Origin: Thalassobacterium sedimentorum
GTDB taxonomy: Bacteria; Verrucomicrobiota; Verrucomicrobiia; Opitutales; Coraliomargaritaceae
Direction: 5' to 3'
NCBI RefSeq assembly: GCF_031127905.1
Contig: NZ_JARXIC010000018.1
Span: forward strand, 21,814-85,813
DNA length: 64,000 nucleotides
Shown here: one piece after another, positions 44,931-54,811 of the stretch
Position numbering within the stretch: the stretch's first letter is position 1
Layout: each line of letters begins with the position of its first letter
Translations under genes and position numbers: made by a program
The notes under the pieces: generated by a model
What the model saw: only the letters and a program-made list of their open reading frames with translations
What the model was told of the DNA's origin: nothing
The model's database searches: none

Positions 44931-45722
44931 ATGCCCAATTCTGATGTCAACTTACAACAAAACACCGACGCACTCCAAGCTGAGTGGTCCTTGTTGGCGT
45001 CTCATTCCCTGCCGCTGGATCGTATCAAAGACCGCTCAGCAGTCTTCGTTCGCAAGATAGGCGAGCACGGCGGCGTAGATGCTTATATCAAAATATACGC
45101 CAACCAGAAATACCCGCTACAGCGCTATTTGCGTAAGTGTAGAAGTCGCAACGAAGCCCACAACCTACTCTTCTTCAGTAGCATCGGCATCCGAACACCC
45201 AAAATCATCGCTTGGGGTGAACGCAGAAATTTCATCGGCCGCATCGTTCAGGAGTTCATCATCACCGAAGCCATCCCCGGAGCACTCCAGCTGGATCAAT
45301 ACGTGTCCGCGCACTGTCCCGATAGAAGTTGCCCTGCCTATTGTCAGCTGCGCGATCAAATCATCGATCAATTGGGAAGGTGGACCGCAAGCATGCACGC
45401 TCAAGGCTTCATACACGAGGACCTAAAGTGGCGCAATCTACTCGTAAAACCACAGCCCAACGCAGCCGAACTCTACTGGATCGATTGTCCGAAGGGTGGG
45501 TTCCGCAGAGGGCCAACCCTCGCCCGTAAAAAGCTCAAAGACTGTGCAACGCTCGACAAACTGGCGCGGGTCCGATGCAGTCTAACAGAACGTCAACGCT
45601 TTCTAACCGCCTACTTAAACCGCCCGCTCGAGAGTCCGGAAGTGGCGGCATTGTGCGAGCAGATTCAAAACTATCGAGCTCGACGCTTCGATGCCACCGA
45701 CGACCGCCAAAGACACAATTAG
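44931..45722 (+). CDS. WaaP-like LPS kinase
   Basis: The 263-residue form from the ATG at 44931 is preferred; the frame extends 67 codons upstream, but that part overlaps the divergent fusion gene and looks unstructured. The kinase fold includes DAYIKIYANQKYPLQRYL, EAHNLLFFSSIGI, HEDLKWRNLLV with the catalytic Asp and Asn, and YWIDCPKGGF. WaaP-like enzymes phosphorylate core heptose. It is first of a plus-strand gene run through 51174. Confidence 0.85.
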   Translation: MPNSDVNLQQNTDALQAEWSLLASHSLPLDRIKDRSAVFVRKIGEHGGVDAYIKIYANQKYPLQRYLRKCRSRNEAHNLLFFSSIGIRTPKIIAWGERRNFIGRIVQEFIITEAIPGALQLDQYVSAHCPDRSCPAYCQLRDQIIDQLGRWTASMHAQGFIHEDLKWRNLLVKPQPNAAELYWIDCPKGGFRRGPTLARKKLKDCATLDKLARVRCSLTERQRFLTAYLNRPLESPEVAALCEQIQNYRARRFDATDDRQRHN

Positions 45723-45726
45723 CCCC

Positions 45727-46407
45727 ATGCGGAACAAGAAAACCATCGCTGAATATGCGAGACTGACCCAGGAAGGCACAGTACTCGAAAACGAAGGAAC
45801 GACCCCCAAAGTCATCCTACTTCCGAAAAATCGCATTCTCAAACTATTCAGAAGAAAGCACCTACTTTCCTCCCAGATCTGGATCACACACGCCGCTCGC
45901 TTCGCACGCAATGCCGGCAAATTACAGCGACGCGGTATCCCGACAGTGACAGTGAAATCAGTCTTCAGCATTCCTGAAATGCAACGGCAAGCTGTGCTCT
46001 ACCACATTTTGGAGGGAGATACCTTGCGGGACTGGCTAAACAAACACACGGCAGAGGACGGCATTTCAAAATGCAAAGACCTTGGTCAATTTGTCGCAGG
46101 GCTACACCGGTGCGGCATTCTGTTTCGCTCCATGCACTTCGGCAACATCATCGTGCGTGCCGATGGCACTTTCGGGCTCATAGATATAGTCGACACTGGC
46201 TTTAAGTACTGGGGCCCCCTCTCTCAGAGTCAACGCATCCGTAATTTCCACCATATGGACCGCCACGATAGCGATCGTGTATGCCTCGCCGGCCCCGCCG
46301 GGGCCGCCTTTCTACACAGCTACTTAGCGGCTGCTGGCATTACAGAAAAAGCAAAACTCAATCTTGCCGCCGCATTCAAAGAGATCTTCTCAAAATACAA
46401 CACCTAA
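45727..46407 (+). CDS. LPS kinase-like protein with altered catalytic loop
   Basis: From the ATG at 45727, four bases after the previous stop, the product is 226 residues. Kinase features: VILLPKNRILKLFRR, LHRCGILFRSMHFGNIIV and GLIDIVDTG. The residue five before the loop Asn, normally catalytic Asp, is Ser in FRSMHFGN. The metal-binding Asp in LIDIVD is kept. It is therefore either a pseudokinase or a divergent WaaY-type kinase. Context places it in the LPS locus between two other kinases. Confidence 0.72.
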   Translation: MRNKKTIAEYARLTQEGTVLENEGTTPKVILLPKNRILKLFRRKHLLSSQIWITHAARFARNAGKLQRRGIPTVTVKSVFSIPEMQRQAVLYHILEGDTLRDWLNKHTAEDGISKCKDLGQFVAGLHRCGILFRSMHFGNIIVRADGTFGLIDIVDTGFKYWGPLSQSQRIRNFHHMDRHDSDRVCLAGPAGAAFLHSYLAAAGITEKAKLNLAAAFKEIFSKYNT

Positions 46408-46416
46408 CACCCCACC

Positions 46417-47205
46417 ATGTTCGAGACAAAATACCAATGGATCGATCCCAGCGTCCACTCACTCCTAACAACTGCAGGACTTCTCGACCTGCAAGCAGTC
46501 AGCCGACGTGCCTTCGACTGGTTTGAAGAGCCCAACCAACGGCGGGGCGGCTGGAGCGGTGTAACACGCATCGTGCTCAACCCCTCAGCACCAGAAGCCG
46601 AGCAAAAGATTGTTTTTCTAAAAATACAACAAAACCACTTCTACCGCGCCCCATCCACCTGCTTTCGTAAACGCCTCTCATTCATACGGGAATTCGAGGC
46701 ACTGCAGGCTCTCCGTAGCCAGGCCCAGCTGGCCCCCAAACTACTGCTGTTTGCGCATTGGACTGAAAATGGCAACCAAGGCGCATTGATCATCACCGAA
46801 TCCCTGGAGCACTGGCAAGCATTTGACAGCTGGCTCAAACAACTGGATTCGACTGAAACTGCCAACGCGGAAGCCATTCAACACGCACTCTCAGCCATTG
46901 CCGCGACTACACGAGCACTCCATCAGGCCGGCTGGGCTCATTTTGGTTTCTATCCCAAACATGCCTTCATTCGTGCCGATTCCAATGGTGGCTACCAAGC
47001 ACGTTTGATTGACTTGGAAAAAGCCAGGCGCCCTCTCTTCAAAAAACAAAGCATCATCGAAGATGTTTCGCGCTTTCTACGACACGCCAAGCGACTGACG
47101 CAGGCACAAAAGACTTACTATCTGCACGAGTATTTCCAAACCAGCACATTTTCACCGGCTCAACGTAAACTAATTAGCCAAATGAAAGGAGTCGCGACAA
47201 TTTGA
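46417..47205 (+). CDS. InaA/LPS kinase-like protein
   Basis: The 262-residue protein has RAFDWFEEPNQRRGGWSGVTR, IVFLKIQQNHFYR (Lys), REFEALQAL, LHQAGWAHFGFYPKHAFI and LIDLEKARRPL. The YPKH segment and LIDLEK are typical of InaA-type proteins, a lipopolysaccharide-kinase branch in which the usual Asn is His. Substrate unproven. It starts 9 bases after the previous kinase gene. Confidence 0.82.
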   Translation: MFETKYQWIDPSVHSLLTTAGLLDLQAVSRRAFDWFEEPNQRRGGWSGVTRIVLNPSAPEAEQKIVFLKIQQNHFYRAPSTCFRKRLSFIREFEALQALRSQAQLAPKLLLFAHWTENGNQGALIITESLEHWQAFDSWLKQLDSTETANAEAIQHALSAIAATTRALHQAGWAHFGFYPKHAFIRADSNGGYQARLIDLEKARRPLFKKQSIIEDVSRFLRHAKRLTQAQKTYYLHEYFQTSTFSPAQRKLISQMKGVATI

Positions 47206-47283
47206 AAACTTGCCCTACAGGCCGCAAGTCAACTAACTACGCAGCCATTCATATGCGAGGACAGCTTTAAACAACTTTCACAC

Positions 47284-48114
47284 ATGCCAAAATGTACTCT
47301 AATCGTTAACGTCTACAATCAGGCGAAACAACTCGATGTCTTACTCGAGAGTGCTCTCAAGCAAACAAACCAAGAGTTCGAGATCGTAGTGGCCGACGAC
47401 GGCTCTAGCGATGAAACTGAGACCATTGTAGCCAAATGGACCTCAAAACTGGCGATCAAGCGCGTATGGCACGAGGATAGAGGCTTTTATAGAACTATCA
47501 TACTGAATACCGCTGCTAAAAGCGCCAACAGCGATTATTTAATCTTTGTCGACGGAGATATGATTCTCCACCATCGCTTTATCGAGATGCACCTCAAGCA
47601 TGCGCATCCACAGCGCGTCATGTGCGGTTGGCGTGGGTGTAAAATCCGGCAAGATATCGCAGAACAAATCATCCGTAAAGAAATCACCTTCTCGACTCGC
47701 ACCGCGTCAGTTCTATGGCGCGGCCTCAAAGGCGAAGTCATTAAACCATTTCGAACCACCATCATCGAAAATAAATGGCTGCGTAAAATCATGTGCAAAG
47801 AACGCCACCACGTCGGAGGCTGTAATTTTGCAATGCACAAGAAAAACTACGAGCTCTGCAATGGCATGGACGAAACCATCCTGCAGTATGGCTATGAGGA
47901 CCACGAAATCGGCCGTCGTCTAGACAATAACGGAATCAAAGCCGTGGGCATTCGCAACTGCGCCAACACCTACCACTTGGAACATGGCAAATCAGAGAAC
48001 CCCGGCATTAAGGATGTGCTCACCCGCATCTATGCCAATGAACACAAACAGTGCAAATTCGGCTTAAAAACACTGGAAGACGGTAGTACCAACGAGATGT
48101 TTTTCCCAAAATAG
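47284..48114 (+). CDS. GT2 glycosyltransferase
   Basis: The 276-residue GT-A enzyme begins CTLIVNVYNQAKQLDVLLES, then EIVVADDGSSDETE (nucleotide-sugar Asp), YLIFVDGDM (the DxD), and a C-terminal VGGCNFAMHKKNYELCNGMDE with GYEDHEIGRRL, as in galactosyltransferase-like Glyco_transf_7C domains. It probably adds a hexose to the outer core or O-chain. The gene lies in the plus-strand run of LPS genes. Confidence 0.88.
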   Translation: MPKCTLIVNVYNQAKQLDVLLESALKQTNQEFEIVVADDGSSDETETIVAKWTSKLAIKRVWHEDRGFYRTIILNTAAKSANSDYLIFVDGDMILHHRFIEMHLKHAHPQRVMCGWRGCKIRQDIAEQIIRKEITFSTRTASVLWRGLKGEVIKPFRTTIIENKWLRKIMCKERHHVGGCNFAMHKKNYELCNGMDETILQYGYEDHEIGRRLDNNGIKAVGIRNCANTYHLEHGKSENPGIKDVLTRIYANEHKQCKFGLKTLEDGSTNEMFFPK

Positions 48115-48120
48115 ACGCCT

Positions 48121-49113
48121 GTGAAAAAGCGAATCATACAGTGGACACAACCACTCCTGAAAAGAGTGGGCCTTCGCTTGGCACGTGAGAAAGACTATCA
48201 GCAAACGCAAAAGTTGAACGCACTTCTTAGGCGTCTGATCAACCATGCAAAGACTTCCAGCAAGACAGACTCAGACAGCATCACCTTTTGCATTTTCTCA
48301 AAGGATCGAGCACTACAACTAGATGGCCTACTCCGGAGTATGCTCTGTCACATCCAAGGCAGCTACTCGATTCAGGTCATCTACAGCGCATCTAACGATC
48401 AGCATGCGCGTGCCTACCAAGAAGCCGCTGAAGAACTCAAGCGACCGGACCTGATTCAATGGACTCAAGAAAACAATTTCTCGGACGACTTAATTCAACA
48501 ACTCAAAGCGATTCAAACCGAATTTGTATGCTTCCTCGTCGATGACATTGTCTTCATTCGCCCGATCGACCTCGATGCGCTAGACCGCCCCAAGATACGA
48601 AAAGGCATAGTCTCACTACGTTTAGGCAGAAACATCGATTACTGCTACACGAAGCAGAAAACGATGCAACTCCCCGACTTGCGACCTGCGAATGACAGCA
48701 ACGACCTACTGCAGTTTGACTGGACGCGCGGCACTTACGATTGGGCTTATCCGCTCTCAGTGGATGGACATATTTTTTTAACATCAGAAATACAAATAAC
48801 TGTAGAACACCTCAATTTCCGTGCCCCCAATAGTTTCGAACGCGCGCTACAAATCCTCACTCCACTCTATCAAGCACGTGCTGGTTACTGCTTTGCATCC
48901 CCTATAATTCTAAATATCCCACTCAATCGCGTCCAAGGTGAAAATGACAACATTAGCGGCACGATCACGCCGGAGTATCTACTCCAGAAATGGCAATCAG
49001 GCCAACGCTTACACTTCGAACAACTCGCAGATATCCACACCCAAAGCGTCCACGAAGAAGTTGAAATTTCCTTTATTGAACGTGTGCATCCACCACAAGC
49101 TACAGACGAATAA
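48121..49113 (+). CDS. Putative GT-A glycosyltransferase-like protein
   Basis: The start is GTG, 6 bases after the previous stop. The 330-residue protein has a basic N-terminus and then ITFCIFSKDRALQLDGLLRSML, IQVIYSASNDQHARAY and FVCFLVDDIVFIRPIDLDALD, which looks like a GT-A fold with a DD metal site. C-terminal half holds NSFERALQILTP and NIPLNRVQGENDN. I do not recognise a named family; a sugar transferase acting on LPS is inferred from fold and place. Confidence 0.6.
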   Translation: MKKRIIQWTQPLLKRVGLRLAREKDYQQTQKLNALLRRLINHAKTSSKTDSDSITFCIFSKDRALQLDGLLRSMLCHIQGSYSIQVIYSASNDQHARAYQEAAEELKRPDLIQWTQENNFSDDLIQQLKAIQTEFVCFLVDDIVFIRPIDLDALDRPKIRKGIVSLRLGRNIDYCYTKQKTMQLPDLRPANDSNDLLQFDWTRGTYDWAYPLSVDGHIFLTSEIQITVEHLNFRAPNSFERALQILTPLYQARAGYCFASPIILNIPLNRVQGENDNISGTITPEYLLQKWQSGQRLHFEQLADIHTQSVHEEVEISFIERVHPPQATDE

Positions 49114-49165
49114 GGTCCCTCACGCCACCCGCTCTCTTCCGCATCTTTCCCGATAGGCTATAGCA

Positions 49166-50188
49166 ATGAAACACGTCAGACTCTATCTCCCTTGGAATGA
49201 TTCAAGTAAGCCGTCACTCTTGCGTCAAACGCCGCAAGGCCTAGGCAAGTGGAATGAGGTACAGTTTCACATCAATCAGAATGATGGTCCCTGTGATTTC
49301 GTCGTCGTTTTTGCAGGACATTATAGTAAAATTGAGGCCCCCGTAGCACCAGCCAACACACTATTCATCGCCGGAGAACCTCCCGCTATCAAGCGCTACA
49401 CAGAAGCTTATTTGGCTCAATTCCACAGTGTCATTTGCTCTGACTTAAGCGTTGCCCACCCCAACAAACACATTACACAGCAAGGTCATCCATGGTTTTG
49501 CGGTCTACAATTTCAAGCGGATGGCACCAAAGTTCCCGTGAAGTCATACGACGACTTCGTTAAAGATACCCACATCCCCAAAACCAAATTGCTCTCTGTA
49601 GTTTGCTCAGATAAGCAGAAAAAAGAGGGTCACAAGAAGCGCTATGATTTTGTCAACCAGCTGAAAGAAGCCTTTGGGGACGAAATGGATCTATACGGCA
49701 CGGGTCAGAATCCTATCGCCGATAAATCCGACGCCCTACGTCCATACCAATATCATATCGCAATCGAAAACAGCTGCGCCCCAGACTATTGGACCGAAAA
49801 ACTCTCGGATTGTTATTTAGAAGGCACCTTTCCCTTCTATTCTGGCTGCCCCAATATAGAGAAATACTTCGATTCAGGCGCATACAAACGCATCGACATG
49901 AATGATCCAGAAGCTGCGATTCACACCATTCGAACATCGATCCAAGCGCAACAGTACCAACGTGCCATACCAGCACTCTCTAAAGCCAAGGAACAAGTTC
50001 TGAATCAATATAATTTCTTCAATGTAATCACCGAGCACATAAAACAACAAGCGCCCCTGGAAACTCCTACGTTGCAAGTATTCTCAGCCTATCCCGAGAA
50101 ATGGTTCAAAAAAGGACTCTGGTATCGCCTACGCTTTCTGATCTCCCAAAAAGCACTTAAAAACAGCGCTGCAAACACACATACATAA
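49166..50188 (+). CDS. GT10 fucosyltransferase-like protein
   Basis: The 340-residue protein carries the GT10 C-terminal motif: YQYHIAIENSCAPDYWTEKL, then CYLEGTFPFYSGCPNIEKYF, as in alpha-1,3/4-fucosyltransferases. GDP-fucose donors give Lewis-type decorations on LPS in Helicobacter. The N-terminal half (FIAGEPPAIKRYTEAYL) also fits. Its last base is the first base of the next ATG. Confidence 0.85.
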   Translation: MKHVRLYLPWNDSSKPSLLRQTPQGLGKWNEVQFHINQNDGPCDFVVVFAGHYSKIEAPVAPANTLFIAGEPPAIKRYTEAYLAQFHSVICSDLSVAHPNKHITQQGHPWFCGLQFQADGTKVPVKSYDDFVKDTHIPKTKLLSVVCSDKQKKEGHKKRYDFVNQLKEAFGDEMDLYGTGQNPIADKSDALRPYQYHIAIENSCAPDYWTEKLSDCYLEGTFPFYSGCPNIEKYFDSGAYKRIDMNDPEAAIHTIRTSIQAQQYQRAIPALSKAKEQVLNQYNFFNVITEHIKQQAPLETPTLQVFSAYPEKWFKKGLWYRLRFLISQKALKNSAANTHT

Positions 50189-51174
50189 TGCCATTAACAA
50201 CTATAGCATTCATCACCACACATCGACTGGGTGATGCACTTTCTCACACGCCGGCAATACGTTTTTTAAAGCAGTATCATCAGGATGCAAAAATCACTGT
50301 CATCGCCCCCAGTCCAGAAGCCCAAATAGTGTTTGAAGGTAATCCGGACGTCGATGAAGTGCTATGTGTCAGCTCCAACAAAGTCACCTCATTACGTGGC
50401 AAACGATATGACCTCACCATTAGTTTTTGCCGACAAAGCCTAGCGATTGAAATTTGTAAGCAAATTCATGGACCGCAACTACTGCTGTCAGGTATCACCG
50501 ATAAAAAAGTCCCCGATTGTCAAGCCGCTCCACCGCCGCCCCATCAGACCCACGTATCGAAAAGCAATGTCGAAAAATTAAGAAGTCTATTCATTAGCGA
50601 TAAAATGTTTAATGACTTTCGCTATACGCTTTCATTCACTAAAGCAGATGCAAGCATGGTCGAGACAACACTCAAACATTTAGGGTTGGAGCAAAGTCCA
50701 CTGATCGCCCTACACTTAGGTTGTCGTTCTGTGCGCAAGCGACTGGGCTTTGGACAAACAGAGATCACACACGAAAAAGCGTGGCGCGTAAACAATGCCA
50801 TCGATTTCTGTAATCAACTCGCACAGGCCTTCCCGCAGGTGCGTTGCCTTGCGACAGGAACGAAGGCAGAAGGAGTCTATACCAAAAAATTAGCCAGTGC
50901 TTGTTCAAATGTTATCGATACAGTCGATCGCTTTTCTATCAAGCAGGCAGCCGCCTTAATGCATCAACTCAAGGTCTGCATCGTTCCCGATACGGGCATG
51001 CTACACATCGCAGCAAGCACGCCCGTTCCAATCGTAGGGCTCTATGCCCCGACGGACCCGGCAGAGACAGGCCCCTACCCCGGTCGAATGAATCATTATC
51101 CAATCCAGAAAGATTCGATGGATCTGATTACTGGCAAAATCGTATTCGATACAATCGCCCCCCTCTTAAAATAA
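50188..51174 (+). CDS. GT9 glycosyltransferase (heptosyltransferase-like)
   Basis: The 328-residue protein begins IAFITTHRLGDALSHTPAIRFL and has LIALHLGCRSVRKR, ALMHQLKVCIVPDTGMLHIAASTPVPIVGLYAPT with the D-x-G-x-x-H signature (given in part). GT9 enzymes transfer heptose from ADP-heptose. Its start overlaps the GT10 stop (TAATG), so they are coupled. The next gene is convergent. Confidence 0.88.
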   Translation: MPLTTIAFITTHRLGDALSHTPAIRFLKQYHQDAKITVIAPSPEAQIVFEGNPDVDEVLCVSSNKVTSLRGKRYDLTISFCRQSLAIEICKQIHGPQLLLSGITDKKVPDCQAAPPPPHQTHVSKSNVEKLRSLFISDKMFNDFRYTLSFTKADASMVETTLKHLGLEQSPLIALHLGCRSVRKRLGFGQTEITHEKAWRVNNAIDFCNQLAQAFPQVRCLATGTKAEGVYTKKLASACSNVIDTVDRFSIKQAAALMHQLKVCIVPDTGMLHIAASTPVPIVGLYAPTDPAETGPYPGRMNHYPIQKDSMDLITGKIVFDTIAPLLK

Positions 51175-51203
51175 GCGAGCCGAGCCTCACGCCACGACGA
51201 CGC

Positions 51204-52100
51204 CTATTGATCACGTAATCGTGCCATCAGAGCGCGGTGCACTTGACGCACGCTCAAAAAGCGCTGCCAGTAGCGACTGCCACGACTGCCAGGAAGACGG
51301 AAGCGCGGCCAGATTAAGCTCACATTGTCTCCGACTGGACGCCACATACTTGACCTCGATTTTTTAGGAAAAATACTCAGTGTGGGAATACCAGTAAATG
51401 CCGCCAAATGTCCCGGACCTGAATCGTTGGCGACGATGGCGCCTGATTCATAAAGATAAGGAACCAGCTCATTCAGAGCCAGCGATACAAACTCTATAGC
51501 ATGTGGTTCCAGCATTTGCTGATAGTCCTTTTCTGAATCAGTTAAAATGAAGACTGGCTGATAACCACTTGCACGTAGAAGTTGGGCCAATTTTATAAAT
51601 TTCGGCATCGGCCAATTCTTACTCAGGCGACTGCTGGTGGGGTGTAAAATGATCCGTTTCGCATATTTTCGAAACGAATATTTTGCCGGCAAAGTCAGTC
51701 CATTATCCATGGTCTCAATGGCGACATCGAGCCCTCCGTGATCCTGCATTTGTTGACAGAAACTATGGATGTAATGAATCGATCGATTTTGCTGGTCTCG
51801 ATTCAGCACGAACAAACGACTCGCTGCAGTCGAGTCATCTTCTATTGCCAATAAGCCATCCGCAAAGACACAAAAATCGTAGCGCTGAAGAATCTCCTTC
51901 GCATCCAGTGTGTACGATGCAAACGGATGCACGGCAACAAACGGGAAGTAATCAGCCATTAAGGATAGCACATCCGAATAAAAATGAACCTCATGTCCTT
52001 TTTTATGAAGATTATAGGCGAGCGTCATTGTCAGTAGAGCGTCTCCTAAGCCCTTCGCACTCACAATGGCGCTTCTTCTATATTTTAATTCATCTTTCAT
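51204..52100 (-). CDS. GT9 glycosyltransferase (heptosyltransferase-like)
   Basis: The 298-residue protein starts AIVSAKGLGDALLTMTLAYNL and has RIILHPTSSRLSKNWP and AIVANDSGPGHLAAFTGIPTLSIF, the GT9 donor-site signature. It is shorter than WaaC/WaaF. The fourth GT9 domain in this locus; the acceptor cannot be told. It is convergent with the gene at 50188 and transcribed with the GT2 gene upstream. Confidence 0.85.
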   Translation of the reverse strand: MKDELKYRRSAIVSAKGLGDALLTMTLAYNLHKKGHEVHFYSDVLSLMADYFPFVAVHPFASYTLDAKEILQRYDFCVFADGLLAIEDDSTAASRLFVLNRDQQNRSIHYIHSFCQQMQDHGGLDVAIETMDNGLTLPAKYSFRKYAKRIILHPTSSRLSKNWPMPKFIKLAQLLRASGYQPVFILTDSEKDYQQMLEPHAIEFVSLALNELVPYLYESGAIVANDSGPGHLAAFTGIPTLSIFPKKSRSSMWRPVGDNVSLIWPRFRLPGSRGSRYWQRFLSVRQVHRALMARLRDQ

Positions 52101-52162
52101 AGTGAACTCCGGTAACTAAGCCTCACCGCCCTAATGTTGTCGAACTAAGCGCATGCTAAGAA

Positions 52163-52999
52163 TCATTTAACGAGAGAACCAGTCGGCTCACTGTCGGGAA
52201 CGTAAAACAAAGAGCCGACCCATGGCACTCGTGCAACTGCACGAATGAGCCGCACCTGTCTCGCATACCAGCTAGGCCATACATAAGGATATGCCCGTGA
52301 CTTACATTGCTTGCGCTCCTTTTGTTTGAGTTGAATAAACTCCTCGCGCTTCGACAGCTGATTTGAGTGCTTGGTATATAAATAGAGCACTTTACGCACA
52401 AGCCCCCCCTGTAAGCCACAGTCGATAATCTTAGACCAAAAGTCCTTATCCCCCGTCAATATGAGCGATTCATCAAACATTCCAATCCGTGCTTTCAAGT
52501 CGGATTTCCATGCAAAAAACGGCCCTGGACGCGTGCTTAACTCCAATTCTCGTAAATGCTCCGGCTCCCAACAATCTACAGAATCACCAAAATCTTGCTT
52601 AGCAATCAATACACTCGCCACATCCCAATCATTCTCACGCATCCCTCCAATCACCCGCTCCAATAATTCCGGATGCATCGCATCATCCATATTTGAAATA
52701 CAAACAATCTCTGCACTCGCAGCTTCCCAACCTAAATTCCAAGCCTGATACAGCGAAATACGATGTTCGAGTCGGATTAATTTACAATTTTCATACTGCT
52801 CACAAAAAGGTAGTAGTAACTCATACTCGTTGCCAGGAGATGCAGGTTCTATAAAAATAAACTCAGCACGCGCAAAGGCAGTTTGCGCACAAACCTCCTT
52901 TAGTTTCTTAGCCAAGAACTTGCGATCGTCATAGGTGCTGATGACAACTGAGATTTCGGGCATTAAAGCCTGTGCCGAGGAAATGTTCATACTATTCAA
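52163..52999 (-). CDS. GT2 glycosyltransferase
   Basis: The product is 278 residues from the ATG at 52999, or 266 from the ATG at 52963 (MPEISVVISTYDD), which would be the tighter fit to the family. It shows EFIFIEPASPGNE, LYQAWNLGWEAASAEIVCISNMDDA with the metal-binding D-D, and ILTGDKDFWSKI as catalytic base region. A hexose transferase for cell-surface glycan is likely. Confidence 0.85.
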   Translation of the reverse strand: MNSMNISSAQALMPEISVVISTYDDRKFLAKKLKEVCAQTAFARAEFIFIEPASPGNEYELLLPFCEQYENCKLIRLEHRISLYQAWNLGWEAASAEIVCISNMDDAMHPELLERVIGGMRENDWDVASVLIAKQDFGDSVDCWEPEHLRELELSTRPGPFFAWKSDLKARIGMFDESLILTGDKDFWSKIIDCGLQGGLVRKVLYLYTKHSNQLSKREEFIQLKQKERKQCKSRAYPYVWPSWYARQVRLIRAVARVPWVGSLFYVPDSEPTGSLVK

Positions 53000-53109
53000 A
53001 ATGCTAGGGCTTCTCTATACGAAAATTCAGAAATGCCCCACAACTAAAGTGTGCACTCTCTTCTACTCTGTCACAATCAAAATTACCACTGAGCTAGATA
53101 CAGCACAGG

Positions 53110-53775
53110 CTAACGGTCTAATATAAATGCTTCATTAAATTCCGGACAATAACGATAAGAATCCGTCGAGACATCCAGTCCACAATGCAGTGCCCCTACA
53201 AAATCACTGACATACTGATTCCAAGCATTATAGAGTGCTCGCAAACAAGAAGCATTGCCCGTCGAATCGCCATACATGGCAACCATATGAAAGGGCAACA
53301 CTCGCCTCTGTTGCAGCTGTGAACGCAACATAAAACGACGGAACAATTCTTCCCGAGGTAGGAACAACGTAAGAACATGTAAATGGCGCGCACAGTGCAA
53401 ATAGCGCAGAGCCTCCCAACTACGATATCCCTCAGCAGCAAATGAAGTCTCCAACTGCTTCGCATCAAAATATTTATTACAGTGAAATGGTTGCATCAGA
53501 TCCACATGTAAGACGACATCACCTAAAGCTTGACCGTGGTATTTCGGTAGCTCCGCCATATCCATAGATACTGGCGCATTCAACAAAGCATGCCATGGCT
53601 CTGGCATCGTTTGAATATCCAAATGTCGCGCGACTGCCTTCAAGAAAGTCGATTTACCACAAGCGGGGGGACCAGCCACGACATATAGACGCTCAATACT
53701 GTCAGGACCGCCCAATACCTTGGGACCTCTGCGTTTAAAGTTGAATATATTCACATAAGCTGATCTATCGCACAT
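53110..53775 (-). CDS. P-loop NTPase/kinase-like protein
   Basis: The 221-residue protein has Walker A AGPPACGKSTFLKAV (about 32-46) after a hydrophobic strand, HVDLMQPF as possible Walker B, and LTLFLPREELFRRFMLRS, which resembles the lid of small-molecule kinases. It lies back-to-back with the sulfotransferase at 53824, so an APS-kinase-like or sugar-kinase role is possible, but no family-specific motif confirms that. Start near a 48-bp divergent gap. Confidence 0.6.
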   Translation of the reverse strand: MCDRSAYVNIFNFKRRGPKVLGGPDSIERLYVVAGPPACGKSTFLKAVARHLDIQTMPEPWHALLNAPVSMDMAELPKYHGQALGDVVLHVDLMQPFHCNKYFDAKQLETSFAAEGYRSWEALRYLHCARHLHVLTLFLPREELFRRFMLRSQLQQRRVLPFHMVAMYGDSTGNASCLRALYNAWNQYVSDFVGALHCGLDVSTDSYRYCPEFNEAFILDR

Positions 53776-53823
53776 GGGCGATATTGGAAGCTATTTCCCG
53801 CACCACCGCAGTATCTACCATAC

Positions 53824-54789
53824 ATGACTCAACCTATTTTCATCCTGTCACTTCCACGCTCGGGTTCAACCTTACTTCAGCGAATGCTACTCGCTGATGG
53901 TGAATGCGCCACACTCGGCGAGACCAGCCTACTCTTAAGATTCCTGGGAGATGCCCATCAAGTCACCCGCTATGCAGTCTACCGTGAACACAATATTGAG
54001 ATCTCGAAAAATGACATCCGAGCTAAATGGCCGGGCTTTGATGCTGCATATCGCGCAGGCATTCGGGATATCATGTCTAAAATTTACAAGGAACTCGCAG
54101 CAGGCAAACGATACTTCATCGATAAGACCCCTCGCTACACCTTGATTCTGGACGAAATCTACCAAACGTTCCCGGACGCAAAGTTCATCGTATTATGGCG
54201 TCATCCACTCGCAGTTGCTGCTTCGATCTGCACATCATTCCATCACAACATTTGGAGCCTACAAGATTTCGAACTCGACTTAACAGTGGGCCTGGACCGC
54301 TTATATCAATTTCAAACTCAAATGCAGGATCGCGTCTGCTCGATTCGCTATGAAGACTTAGTGCAGACTCCCTTGGACGTGCTGAATAAACTTGAAGCTT
54401 ATCTGGGCCTGAAAAATTTAAGTCAAGTCTTGGAAAAAGAACTGCCCAGCGAAACTGGAGGTCGCTTGGGAGATCCAACTGGAGTCGGCAAATACCAGCA
54501 TATCTCTTCAGCCAGCCGCGATACTTGGGCCGAGCAATATAACAACTGGTTTCGTATCCGTTGGGCAAAACGCTATTATCAGCATACGCGATCCACCTGG
54601 CTGAAAGAAATGGGCTATACAATCCCCGATACAATCCAAACAGCCAGCCGCGTAAAAAATTGCCTACAAGGAGTGATTGAACTCCAAAAAAGCCAACAGC
54701 TGAAAGCTGATTATAAAAAACGTATCGTCAAAGCGATGGCCAAACGACAGATCTATCCGCATGCAATACAACTTCAGAAACTTAAGTAA
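53824..54789 (+). CDS. Sulfotransferase
   Basis: The 321-residue protein opens FILSLPRSGSTLLQRML, the 5'-phosphosulfate loop for PAPS. KRYFIDKTPRYTLILDEI follows, then FIVLWRHPLAVAAS (3'-phosphate site) and SIRYEDLVQTPLDVLNKLEAYLG. This is the classic PAPS sulfotransferase layout. In this context it probably sulfates a sugar of the LPS or another surface glycan, a common marine trait. It lies divergent from the P-loop gene. Confidence 0.92.
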   Translation: MTQPIFILSLPRSGSTLLQRMLLADGECATLGETSLLLRFLGDAHQVTRYAVYREHNIEISKNDIRAKWPGFDAAYRAGIRDIMSKIYKELAAGKRYFIDKTPRYTLILDEIYQTFPDAKFIVLWRHPLAVAASICTSFHHNIWSLQDFELDLTVGLDRLYQFQTQMQDRVCSIRYEDLVQTPLDVLNKLEAYLGLKNLSQVLEKELPSETGGRLGDPTGVGKYQHISSASRDTWAEQYNNWFRIRWAKRYYQHTRSTWLKEMGYTIPDTIQTASRVKNCLQGVIELQKSQQLKADYKKRIVKAMAKRQIYPHAIQLQKLK

Positions 54790-54811
54790 CCAAGGCCACG
54801 TTTAGAATCCG

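Noticed and set aside
48121..49113. Capsule phosphotransferase
   Set aside because: No stealth-type motifs seen; only a general GT-A-like pattern can be supported.
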